Shown: positions 38,810 through 48,581 of the stretch, piece after piece
Position numbering within the stretch: position 1 is the stretch's first letter
Layout: the number at the start of each line of letters is the position of its first letter
DNA from: Nemertoderma westbladi
Taxonomy: Eukaryota > Xenacoelomorpha > Nemertodermatida > Nemertodermatidae
Length of the DNA: 64,000 nucleotides
Assembly: GCA_032718475.1 (NCBI GenBank)
Contig: JAUCBJ010002026.1
Coordinates: forward strand, 1-64,000
Reading direction: 5' to 3'
Program-made: the position numbers and the translations under genes
The notes under the pieces: model-generated
The model's input: only the letters and a program-made list of their open reading frames with translations
Told to the model about the DNA's origin: nothing
Databases searched by the model: none

Positions 38810-41800
38810 TTGGCAACGGTAGGGGGTATAGATTATCGTTCTTTCGTCGATGGGGGTAGTGAAGTATCAATAATATCTGAGGCTGCTTTGGACAGAATAC
38901 AGTCTCTTACATCAACGAAAGTTCAGGTATTACCGCCGCCAGTGGAACCAAAGTCTGAGTCTGGTCATGTCATGGATATAACGGGATCAGTAATGTTGAA
39001 TATGCAGTTAGGGAGAAAGCAACATACCGTAGAATTATTAGTGGGTCGTAGTGGACAACATGATGTATTAATTGGCTTGGATTTGCTAGGTGCATTCCGT
39101 ATTTGTATGAGATGGAATGTTAGCGGAGATATAATCCTCGAAATGGATGGTGAGGAACTGATCAGTGAAACAGTTATACGTTCTTATGGGGATAAGACGA
39201 TTGCAACTGTATGGTGTAATGATATAGTAATAATACCTCCACGGAGTCGACAGATGATAACTGGATATGTAGATAATGCTATGAATAGGGGAGATTCTCT
39301 TTTATTTGAGCAGTCTGAATCTTTAACAAAGAAACATGGTCTCAATGCAGCAAGATCACTTACCAAAGTTGATGAGTTACAACGTATACCTGTGCAGGTT
39401 CTAAATACATCTAACATGGAAATGCAAATCAATAAGAAGACTAAACTTGGATCGGTAGAATATATTGAGACTATACATGAGATTAATAATACAGATGGTG
39501 ATGATAGGGAAGATGATAGTGATATGGAATGTATGTCTATGCCTGTACCAGATGTTTTATCAGAGCCATGGACTAGGGAAACATTTGAATCCGAACTTCA
39601 AATAGGGGATGATTCCAGTCACGAGGAGAAAGATGAACTTGTTAATATATTATACAATCATTGTCATGTATTTGCCAGAAATGAAGCTGATTTAGGTTTA
39701 GTGGAGGGTGTGTCTCACCATATTGATACAGGAGACTCAAAACCAATTAGAGTTAAAGGTGTTAGAACTCCGAAATCGCATTGGCCAGTTATTGAGAAAC
39801 AAATAAATCATATGTTAGAAAATGATGTGATAGAACGTTCTGAGAGTCCATGGTTGTTTAGGCCGGTGCTTGCTCTTAAGAAAGGTGGTGGTATACGATT
39901 TTGTATTGATTTTAGGCCGTTAAATGCAGTGACAAAGAGGGATGCTTATCCTTTACCATCGGTTACTGAGTTAATTGACTGTATTGGAGCACCACCGAGG
40001 GGGGCAAAACGTCTTTATTGTAGTACTCTTGACGTTTATTTGGCTTATTGGACTGTAAAGATTGAACCAAAGGACAAGGAGAAGACAGCATTTTCAACTC
40101 ATATGGGTTTATTTCATTTTAAACGTATGCCGTTTGGTTTGACCAATGCACCTGCAACATTTCAGCGCTTAATGGAACTGACATTATCGGGACTGCAATA
40201 TATTACTTGTCTAATATATCTCGATGATATTTTAATATTTGCATTTGGTTCTGAAGAACACTTAAAGCGATTAGAAACTGTCTTAGTAGCATTGGAAAGA
40301 GTTGGAATGAAATTAAAGTTGAAGAAATGTAAATTCTTAAATTCTAGAATATACTATCTGGGACATATTATTGACATAGATGGACGACATCCCGACCCTG
40401 AGACTGTTTCAAAGTTATTGTCAATTCCATCATTGAAGTCGAAGAAGGAGATTAGAATGTTCACAGGATTGGCGTCATACTATAGAATATACATACCGCA
40501 TTGTTCATATAGAATGAAACCCTTGACAAACCTCATGAAAGATGATGTTGAGTTCATTTGGGGGGAAGAGCAACAATCAGCTGTGGATGATATTAAACAC
40601 GCACTTACTAATCCGCCATGTTTAGCACATGCTGATTTTACTAAGGACTTTATATTACATACAGATGCATGCAAGAAAGGCTTGGGAGCAGTGTTAGCAC
40701 AACACAATGAAAACAATCGTGTGCAGCCAGTTGCATATGCATCTCGAACTTTACATGGGGGTGAAGTAAACTACTCTATTAGTGACTTGGAATGTTTGGG
40801 CGTTGTTTGGGCCGTTAAACATTTCCGTCCGTATCTTTATGGGGGAAAATTCCAGATATACACTGATCATTCAGCACTAACTTACTTGCTGACAGCTAAA
40901 CAGCTGGAAGGGCGTCTAGCACGTTGGGCGTTATGGTTAAGTCAATTTAATTGCACCATTCATTATAGACCGGGTAATAAACATCAAGATGCTGATGCAC
41001 TTAGTCGATTACTACCTACTTGTTGTCCTGATAAAACACTAGGAAACTGCCCTTTAGATAATGAAGTAGATTTAATAAATAGAGATAAGGTTATTATTAA
41101 TGCTATTGATGTTCCTTTAAAAGTTGATATATCTGTGAAACAAAGACATGATGTTCAATTGAATAAGTTGATTGATTACCTTGAGTCTGGTACCATACCA
41201 TCGAGTTCGAAAGAAGCAAAACGTAAAGTATTAGAAGCGCAATATTATGAGATTAATAACTCCATACTATATTATCGAATGAAATTTAAGAGAAGTTCTA
41301 AAGTGAAACTACTTACTGTTGTACCGAAATCGTTACGCGTTGAGTTATTGCGAGAATATCATACGGCACATTCGTCTGGACATTTTGCAACAAGTAAAAT
41401 GTATGAAACATTGTTGAAATTCTACTATTGGCCCGGAATGTACCGTGATGTGAATCGACATTACAAGTCATGTGTGAGATGCATCGAGACACGCGACTTG
41501 CGGCAAAGACACGAATTGGAGTCGATCGAAGTTGAACGACCTTTCGAGCGGGTTGGGGTCGATCTGCTGGGTCCGTTCATTCCGACGGAGTATTATAACA
41601 CATATATTGCTGTATTTATCGATTATCTAACTAAATACGCGGAATTCGTTCCTTTGCAGGATGCAAAAGCGGATTCTACAGCAACGGCGTTAATGAATCG
41701 CGTGGTCCTACGATATGGGGCACCTGAGATATTGTTATCTGATCAAGGTCCAAACTTTCGATCAAAACTCGTTGAAGAATTAACGCAGAGGTGTGAAACG

Positions 41801-42667
41801 CAGAAGGTTTATACTGTGCCTTACCACCCTCAATCGGATGGGTTGGCCGAGCGCACAATTGGCACAGTCATACGATTATTACGTTCGCTGACTGACCATC
41901 GTGGGCGGGATTGGGATATCCTATTGCCAGTCATTCAATTTGCTTACAACATTACTGTACACGCATCCACGGGACATACACCATTTTATTTATTACATGG
42001 TTTCGAAGCACGTAGACCCGCAGATAATATGATTTTACCAGAGGGTGATAAATTTACCCCTCATAAACGTGCTAAATTAATTGGTGAACATATGTCAGTT
42101 GTTTGGAATTTAGCTCGTAGAAATATTTTAATTTCTCAAAATAGACAAAAACAAAATTATGACCGTAAAGTGAGAGATGAGATTATTAATATTGGTGACA
42201 TTGTTTGGGCCAGAAACCACTCAGTCAAACCTGGCACTGATCATAAACTTGCACCAAAATTTAATGGACCATATAGAGTAAGTGAAATAAATAATAAGAA
42301 TTTATCTATTGTACCTATTAACGAGATAAATAATAATAATGTAAAAGTTATTAGTAGAGACAACGTTCGTTTGAGAGTCGGTCCCTACCTACCGCCTTTA
42401 CCTACGAATGTTACAGTTTCTGGGCGTAGTCCGAAACCATTGCTTGGTCGTGATTACGATAGTCAGAAAAACTCCCATCAAAATACTCGTAATGTAGACG
42501 AAACCATTGTTTATCCGTGCCCTATTTGTGGAATTCCTTGGTTTTCGGAAGGTAATTACATGGTCGCCTGTGACGGATGCCTTGAATGGTTCCATTTTGA
42601 TTGTGTTGGTCTTGTAGATGAACCTAAGGAAGATAAATGGTTTTGTAGTGATTGTGACAGAAAATAA
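38810..42667 (+). CDS. pol: Ty3/gypsy pol: protease, RT, RNase H, integrase with GPY/F module and C-terminal PHD finger
   Basis: 1285 codons in the same frame as gag, right after its UGA; the first codon taken is TTG, so pol is probably made by readthrough. Protease: FVDGGSEVSII (D14), with Gly where DSG/DTG is usual. RT: FCIDFRPLN, motif A LDVYLAYW (D408), motif C YLDD (470-473). RNase H: D619 (HTDACKKG), E661, D685 (YTDHSAL). Integrase: His at 851/858, C888 and C891; D918, D978 and E1014 with the canonical 35-residue spacing. GPY/F module around GPYRV (1153). C-terminal PHD: C1237, C1240, C1254, C1257, H1262, C1265, C1279, C1282. A Trp two residues before C1279 and MVACDGCLEWFHFDC support a true PHD. 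No lesions apparent. Confidence 0.92.
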   Translation: MATVGGIDYRSFVDGGSEVSIISEAALDRIQSLTSTKVQVLPPPVEPKSESGHVMDITGSVMLNMQLGRKQHTVELLVGRSGQHDVLIGLDLLGAFRICMRWNVSGDIILEMDGEELISETVIRSYGDKTIATVWCNDIVIIPPRSRQMITGYVDNAMNRGDSLLFEQSESLTKKHGLNAARSLTKVDELQRIPVQVLNTSNMEMQINKKTKLGSVEYIETIHEINNTDGDDREDDSDMECMSMPVPDVLSEPWTRETFESELQIGDDSSHEEKDELVNILYNHCHVFARNEADLGLVEGVSHHIDTGDSKPIRVKGVRTPKSHWPVIEKQINHMLENDVIERSESPWLFRPVLALKKGGGIRFCIDFRPLNAVTKRDAYPLPSVTELIDCIGAPPRGAKRLYCSTLDVYLAYWTVKIEPKDKEKTAFSTHMGLFHFKRMPFGLTNAPATFQRLMELTLSGLQYITCLIYLDDILIFAFGSEEHLKRLETVLVALERVGMKLKLKKCKFLNSRIYYLGHIIDIDGRHPDPETVSKLLSIPSLKSKKEIRMFTGLASYYRIYIPHCSYRMKPLTNLMKDDVEFIWGEEQQSAVDDIKHALTNPPCLAHADFTKDFILHTDACKKGLGAVLAQHNENNRVQPVAYASRTLHGGEVNYSISDLECLGVVWAVKHFRPYLYGGKFQIYTDHSALTYLLTAKQLEGRLARWALWLSQFNCTIHYRPGNKHQDADALSRLLPTCCPDKTLGNCPLDNEVDLINRDKVIINAIDVPLKVDISVKQRHDVQLNKLIDYLESGTIPSSSKEAKRKVLEAQYYEINNSILYYRMKFKRSSKVKLLTVVPKSLRVELLREYHTAHSSGHFATSKMYETLLKFYYWPGMYRDVNRHYKSCVRCIETRDLRQRHELESIEVERPFERVGVDLLGPFIPTEYYNTYIAVFIDYLTKYAEFVPLQDAKADSTATALMNRVVLRYGAPEILLSDQGPNFRSKLVEELTQRCETQKVYTVPYHPQSDGLAERTIGTVIRLLRSLTDHRGRDWDILLPVIQFAYNITVHASTGHTPFYLLHGFEARRPADNMILPEGDKFTPHKRAKLIGEHMSVVWNLARRNILISQNRQKQNYDRKVRDEIINIGDIVWARNHSVKPGTDHKLAPKFNGPYRVSEINNKNLSIVPINEINNNNVKVISRDNVRLRVGPYLPPLPTNVTVSGRSPKPLLGRDYDSQKNSHQNTRNVDETIVYPCPICGIPWFSEGNYMVACDGCLEWFHFDCVGLVDEPKEDKWFCSDCDRK
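42520..42664 (+). other. PHD-finger coding segment at the integrase C-terminus
   Basis: Encodes pol residues 1237-1285 with the complete C4-H-C3 ligand set. PHD fingers of this type read histone H3 tails, mostly the unmodified or K4-trimethylated form; binding specificity here is untested. It occupies the position held by the chromodomain in chromovirus integrases. Confidence 0.85.
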
Positions 42668-43059
42668 TTATTCTTTTTTTATGAAATAAGTTAGAACGAA
42701 ATTGAAACGATGTTACGGGAGTATATTTTGATGGCAATTACAATGTAATTAATAATTTAATTATTGTGCATATATTTTTAATTTGTATTTGGAAAACTAT
42801 TTTTTGTGATGAAGGAAAGGAGTATTGCAGTTGTAATAGATTAAAGCATTTGGTACACCTAACAATGTACTATATAGATAATTTGATTGATACGATTATT
42901 ATAAACTGAAAGTATTTTGTGAATTTATTTTGAGTGCGTTAATTACGATTATAATATAAAGAATTGAGATATGTTATTTTTTTAAGATAGTAGAATATTA
43001 ATAGTGTAATAATTTTTTGTAATTTTGAAGATCGAGTCGATCTTTATTTCCAAGGTGGA

Positions 43060-43356
43060 TGTAATAGGAATATAACAGTATCGGTAGCGTATAGCCTTTA
43101 CTTTGTTTTAGGTTAGGCATAGGCCTGTAGAACGTGGTTAGAATTTGTTGCTAATATAACTAAACTATATATAAAAATGATGATATTATTATGGTGATCA
43201 AATGGTGATGTACAGATGTTCTGATGTGATTATATTTTGTTATTATATTTTATTATACAGTCCCTATATTATGATGAACCAAGTATAAGCAACAGACTAC
43301 GTTATTTATATGATCGGGTTGATGCAGATAAGAGCATGATGAGATAGCTTATTACA
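43060..43356 (+). repeat. Ty3/gypsy 3' LTR (297 bp)
   Basis: Copy of 37000-37292 with four extra A. The 390 bases between the pol stop and this LTR hold no gene and only a weak purine stretch (AAGGTGGA) at the LTR edge. Confidence 0.95.
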
Positions 43357-43360
43357 CTAT

Positions 43361-44281
43361 TAATATTAGGCATCATATGACAATACCCCATTGCGATGAG
43401 TTGCAATACCGTACAGTCTATAGACCACCAACCTCAATGTTATTGTGCTACCAACGTTAATCAACAACAGAATGACTTGAATCCATTCTCTTTATCTTTA
43501 TCGATAACATAATAATAACATAAATCGCAATAATTCAACTGATATAACAAATTAATTAATAGACAAACAATAAATCGACATAATACGAATCAATATCACA
43601 AATTGACATCGGCAATATCACGAATTGACGTGAATATTCCGACCCACAAATCTACTAACAGCTAGTGAGTTGTTAACTAATAAATCTTCAATAGTTAGGC
43701 TGACAAACTGATATAATGCTATACTATATATAGGCTGGGGCTGGTAAGCTGAATGCAAATGGGTATTAGCCAATCAGAGCTATTCTGCATGGCCCTTGCA
43801 GTATAACATAATAATTCCCTGGCAGAAGTAAATTAACAATATGGGGCGAGCCTGCGAGGTAAATGCCATTCACTAGTGGCATTAACAACTATTATGGTTT
43901 CATACCAAGTCACTAAAATTATCAATATGGGGGTTTTCAGGGTCGGTGATTTCATTTCTGATGTCAGTTATAATGTTTGGTGGTATCTAATATGTCTGTC
44001 TGACAGTTTGACTGTCTGTCTGTCTTCTAAATTTTGAAGGACAAACTGATATCCCGTCTTCCAGTAATCGTTACAATGTATTCATAAACTGAAACTCGTT
44101 GAGAGAGAACCAAACTACAGTGGACTGCAAGACAGATATGCTGAGTGCTGAGATGGCTGCATGGGTAGGCCTATATACGAGTTAGCAGGATGTGTGTAGT
44201 GTAGTACTGTTGTAGTAGGCCTACTGCTACAGTCAGGCACAGCAATGTAGTACCGTACCTAATGATGTAATACAGTAATGA
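43361..44281. other. Non-coding spacer
   Basis: No gene seen. A short TGTCTGTCTGACAGTTTGACTGTCTGTCTG-like stretch lies near 43992-44024. Confidence 0.5.
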
Positions 44282-45153
44282 ACCGGTGTAACAGGAAAAT
44301 ATGCCCCCCCGGGCAAATTTCCCTAGGAAAAAATGCCCCCCCTTAGGAAATTATGCCCCCCCTGAATTATACAATAATAAACAAAACTTATTACTACTAA
44401 AACTTACAAAAATTATACAAAACAATAAACAGTCACTTCACCAAATGAAGGAAAGGAGCAGGTTACAGAGGCATGCCTTTCTAACCAAAACAATAAACGA
44501 TCATTTAACTAATTGAGGGAAAGGAGCAGGTTACAGAGGCGGGATTTTCTAACCAAAACAATAAACAGTCACTTTAGCAAATCAGGGAAAGGAGCAGGTT
44601 ACAGAGACGGGATTTTCTAACCAAAACAATAAACGATAACATTACCAATTGAGAGAAAGGAGCAGGTTACAGAGGCGGGATTTTCTAACCAAAACAATAA
44701 ACAATCACTTTACCAAATCAGGGAAAGGAGCAGGTTACAGACTTAAAAAAGCTTGGAGCTGCTCGGCGCCCACACAACACCACACACTCGCACTGCTGTT
44801 ATACCAGTACTTACTACAGTAGCCTACTGACTTAGATACTTCAGTATGCTGTTCTACATCCCTTACTGCCTTACCTGCTTACCTACCGGCAGACCGGTAC
44901 CGTACTATTCTTCCAGCTATTACAAGTTCTGCAGTTGGTAGATTAAAAGTGGCTACCAGCAGACCGGTATCGTACCAGTTTTCAGACTTTTGAGGGGGGC
45001 TAATTTTCCTGAGGGGAGGCATTATTTCCTAAGGAGAAATGCCCCCCCGGGCTAAATTTCCTAGGAAAAATTGCCCGGGGGGACATAATATCCTAGGAAA
45101 TAATGCCCCGGGGGGCATATTCTAGGGGGGGCTGATTTCCTTGTGACACCGGT
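44282..45153. mobile_element. C-rich TIR element (MITE-like, 0.87 kb)
   Basis: The left end ACCGGTGTAACAGGAAA (44282-44298) and the right end TTTCCTTGTGACACCGGT (45136-45153) are near-perfect inverted copies. Just inside, both sides carry repeated GCCCCCCC and CCTAGGAAA words in opposite orientation (44301-44362; 44990-45130), which would fold back. The middle holds a 68-bp tandem array. No transposase frame. Confidence 0.55.
44419..44744. repeat. 68-bp tandem array, about 4.5 copies
   Basis: AAAGGAGCAGGTTACAGAGG starts at 44452, 44520, 44588, 44656 and 44724, exactly 68 bases apart. Each unit continues with GGATTTTCTAACCAAAAC and AATAAAC. Copies vary mainly in the last 25 bases. Confidence 0.9.
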
Positions 45154-45879
45154 CTGCCGGTAGGTAACCAGAGCCTGCTGGTCATATTTACAGGCAGGCT
45201 GACAAGCTGTCAGGAGCGGAAAAACAACAGGTGTTGTTTTGTCCTAGGACTAAAATAACACTTTTCTTAGGTAGACTATCATTAGCAGAGTATTGTTTTG
45301 TCCGGGAATAGTGTATAACAACAATTAATACTATAAAACAGAAGTAAAATAATGCGGTGAAATGAGTTGTTCAGAGTCAGGTGAAAATCATAATGCATGA
45401 AATGTTATGTGATAAGTTAATAGATTTACGTTCTTATAACCAAAGCCATCTGATGTTTCCTGGCCAAAGTCTGAAACTTCCGTACGGAAGCACAGTATTC
45501 TGAGTTGTTATGATTCTCAGTAAAAGGTAAACAAAGACCATAATGCATTGCGCGAGTTTCTATAGGTTTCTGTTAGCCATAAAGTGAAAATTGCTCTGAT
45601 TGGCTGAATAAGACAGAACAAAGAACTTCCACTACACAAAGAATCAGCTGACAGATTTCGTCATCTTGGTTCTAATTCCTTCCTGTCGCGTAGTTGGATA
45701 ATTTTAGGGTTATTTTAGAGTATTCTGCGCATTGCGTAAAAATGACTTGTTATGTCCGCAAAAGCTTTTACAGTAATTTTAATGATATGTTTTATTGCAT
45801 GTCAATATTGACATCTAATGTCAATATTGACATGAACGCTGGGTTCTTATGTTCATTTCACCCCCACCAAATCTATTTA
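45154..45879. repeat. Non-coding segment with a dispersed repeat shared with 61290-61560
   Basis: 45580-45780 is a diverged direct copy of 61290-61560. Shared words include GCTCTGATTGGC, CAGCTGACAGATTTCGTCAT and ATGACTTGTTAT, followed by CCGCAAAAGCTTTTACA. No gene accepted. Confidence 0.6.
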
Positions 45880-46366
45880 GAGGCCTTCAAGTAGCATCAC
45901 AAATACCAGAATACTGAAACGAGCTGTCAAAACGCTTTAGTTAGAGGCATTCTTGCTGCATTATAAATACTGAAAAGAGCTTTTGAAACTATTCGGGCCT
46001 TCGCGCAGCATGTTAAATACTGAAAAAGAGCTACTAAAACTGTTCAGAGTCCTTTGTGCAGCATGATAAATGCTGAAAACTGCAGTTGAAATTGTTCAGA
46101 GGGTTTCATGTATCATGAGAAAAACTGAAAAGAACTGATAAAACTGCACAGGGGCTTTCGCACAGTTTGAAAAATACATAAAAGATCTCTCAAAGCTGCT
46201 CAGAGACCTTTGTGCAGCATGATAAACGCTGAAAAGAGATGTTGAAACTATTCAGAGCTTTGTGCAGCATGATAAATGCTGAAAAGAGCCGTTGAAACTA
46301 TTCAGAGGTCTTCGAGCAGCTTGAGAAGGACTGAAAATAAGTTTTGAAACTTTCAGGCCTTCGCAC
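45880..46366 (+). repeat. Satellite of about 68-bp monomers, left block
   Basis: Repeating GCAGCATGATAAATGCTGAA, then AAGAGCTGTTGAAACTGTTCAGAGGCCTTCGTG-type monomers. It stops in mid-monomer at CCTTCGCAC (46358-46366). The monomer resumes in phase at 62666-62674, on the far side of the inserted element. Confidence 0.85.
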
Positions 46367-46686
46367 CGGTCCTACTAATTACCCCAACCTACCACAATTT
46401 ACCCCAACCTACCACAATCTACCGCAATCTACCCCAACAATTCGATAGAAGCATCTAATTACCACAATATTATTTTACAATGGCATCTAATTACCACAAT
46501 ATACAGAACGCAAGTGTCTATTTACCACAAGACTACACTGCATCTAATTACCACAATATTCAGATATTATTTTACATTGGCGTCTAATTACCACAATATA
46601 CAGAACGCAAGTGTCTATTTACCACAAGACTACACTGCATCTAATTACCACAATATTATTTTACAATGGCATCTGATTACCATAAT
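46367..46686. repeat. Left inverted-repeat arm of the foldback element
   Basis: Terminal CCCCAACCTACCACAAT words, then units of the 89-bp repeat; reverse complement of the outer part of 61920-62665. Confidence 0.8.
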
Positions 46687-46697
46687 AGCGTAGGCGC

Positions 46698-47071
46698 GGG
46701 TGACTTTGCCATTGGTGGTGACATTGCCAGTGTGTATATTGATTTTCTCTTTCATAATATGAGGAACAGTTTAAGACAATTGAGACAATTTGGTTGTTTA
46801 GTGGCATAGTATTTATGTAAAGCCATATAAAATTTTACAAAAGTTGTAAAAATAGACAGTAACAAATGATTTGAAGCATCTACAAAATTTGCATAATAAT
46901 TTTCATAAAAATTATTATTTGATCAGATAAAAAAAAAGTTGTAAACAAAGTGTTCTAGGAAATAGAAATTATATAAAACCTGATATATAGTGATAGTTTA
47001 TTATTATTGAGTTCAATTTTTTATGATATTACCCAGACATAGTTGTGTAGAATACAATGGCAAAGTCACCC
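46698..47071. mobile_element. Possible MITE with 17-bp inverted ends
   Basis: GGGTGACTTTGCCATTG at 46698-46714 is perfectly inverted at 47055-47071, 374 bases end to end. The interior is AT-rich with no ORF. Target duplication not identified. Confidence 0.45.
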
Positions 47072-47397
47072 CAACTCTGACAAGGAACCAACTGAATAGG
47101 GCTGTTATTTTGTTTATGATGTAGGCCTTTTATACGGTATTAATATTCAGATATTTAATATAATAGCCTAAAAACTTTACTCCACATTTCATTATCTGCT
47201 TGCATATAATTATAGTAGTACCATAGTGAAATGCTGAAATGCTTGCAGGCCTATCCTTTACATCACATAGCGTTTTAGTTGTACCGGTACTGATACTTAC
47301 TTATGGCATATCATTTAATTAATTATCCTAAACTTTAGTTCCGGTACTAAAAGTACTGGTAATGACTTAGTATCAGCTTAGGATGCCTGACATTTAA

Positions 47398-47705
47398 CGT
47401 AAACTTGGCTCACGTTCTTATCGAAATTATACTGAAGATGCTCTCATAAAGGCAGTGGACGAAATTCGGGGAGGTAAAACTGCAAAATCAGTTTCCGAAA
47501 AGTATAACATACCACGCCGAACATTAGGAAAAAAAGTTAAAGAAACTTCATACAAAACCGGTAAGGGGACAGAAGGTGCTCAATGACACTGAAGAGAATG
47601 TCATTAAGGATAGCATTCTACAATGTGCGGAATATGGTATGCCATTGGACTCATTTGACTTACGAATGTTGGTGAAGTCTTATTTGGATAGTATTGGTAG
47701 AGAAA
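47398..47705 (+). pseudogene. Pipsqueak/CENP-B-type HTH transposase fragment
   Basis: The first frame reads SYRNYTEDALIKAVDEIRGG and KTAKSVSEKYNIPRRTL, a pipsqueak-type helix-turn-helix. After a frame change near 47555 it continues GQKVLNDTEENVIKDSILQC and AEYGMPLDSFDLRMLVKSYL, like the CENP-B/Jerky/Tigger second HTH. This tandem HTH arrangement is the DNA-binding half of pogo-family transposases; the DDE domain is missing. The ATG at 47383 is followed four codons later by TAA. It is cut by the Penelope-like fragment. Confidence 0.6.
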
Positions 47706-47709
47706 TAAA

Positions 47710-48581
47710 GAATTTTACAAATAATATCAAATTCGTTACATCAGGATATTAAATTTACAGTTGAATACCAAAACATTAAGGGACAGTTACCTTTTTTGGA
47801 CGTACTAATTGGTTTAGTTTATGGTAAATTCTCGACTGACGTTTATCAAAAACCTACCCACTCCAACAGGTACTTAAACTTTTCATCCAACCACCACCCA
47901 CGGGTGAAACAAAGCGTATGCAGTGCATTATTTTTTAGATCCAATCGTATTTGTTCTACTGTAGATGCACGAAATCGCACTCAAACTAAACTGGCTAACA
48001 CATTAGCTAATAATGGTTATCCTACCAGAATTATTTATAGTACAAAGAGACGTATCAATAGACAATTCGACCAACCTAAACCTGTACGACCCAAGGACAA
48101 AATTGACATAAGACTTGGCTTACCATATGAGGAAGGCCTCACTGAAAGTTTGGAAAAACTCTGCGCTCTCTATGGGGTGGCAACTTACTTTGTACCGGGG
48201 CGAAAGTTGGCATCTTTTCTGCTAAAAGGTCACAAAGCGGTGACTGATCATAGGGGCGTAATATATAGGATCCCATGCGAATGTGGTCTAACATATATAG
48301 GTGAAACTAAATACAGTATGGATATCCGTTTAACGCAACATGACAGTGATGTAAGACACGGTAGGTATAAAGCATCGGATCTAGCAGCTCACCATGTGGA
48401 TACTGGACATGTGCCAAGTTTTGAGTTAACAGAAGTCATAGGTAGACAAACCCAGTTACGTAGGAGAAAAATCTTAGAAAGTCTTAATATCCGATTATTA
48501 GGGGACAAAGCTATTAATAAAAGGACATCGGTGGACGTTGACCATTTAAGTGTAGGGGCATTACAAAAATATATGAACTAA
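47710..48581 (+). pseudogene. Penelope-like element: C-terminal RT part and GIY-YIG endonuclease, 5'-truncated
   Basis: The open frame runs from before 47796 (SLHQDIKFTVEYQNIKGQLP) to the stop at 48581. LPFLDVLIG, STDVYQKPTHSNRYLNFSSN and HHPRVKQSV are the typical region following the RT core in Penelope-like elements. GVIYRIPCECGLTYIGET (about residues 153-170 of the 261-codon frame) is the GIY-YIG endonuclease signature, with its Arg (DIRLTQHDSDVR) and Glu (LESLNIR region) downstream. The RT catalytic core is absent, as expected for a 5'-truncated insertion. The remaining 261 codons are intact. Confidence 0.82.

Larger units (their letters stand above)
37000..43356 (+). mobile_element. Complete Ty3/gypsy LTR retrotransposon with PHD finger, 6.4 kb
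   Basis: LTRs at 37000-37292 and 43060-43356 differ, by eye, only by a 4-base A insertion. Both begin TGTAATAGG and end TTATTACA. The element is flanked by CTAT on both sides (36996-36999 and 43357-43360), the 4-bp duplication usual for this superfamily. Inside, in one frame, are gag, a single UGA, and protease-RT-RNase H-integrase-PHD. LTR near-identity and long open frames mean a very recent insertion that may still be active. Confidence 0.95.
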
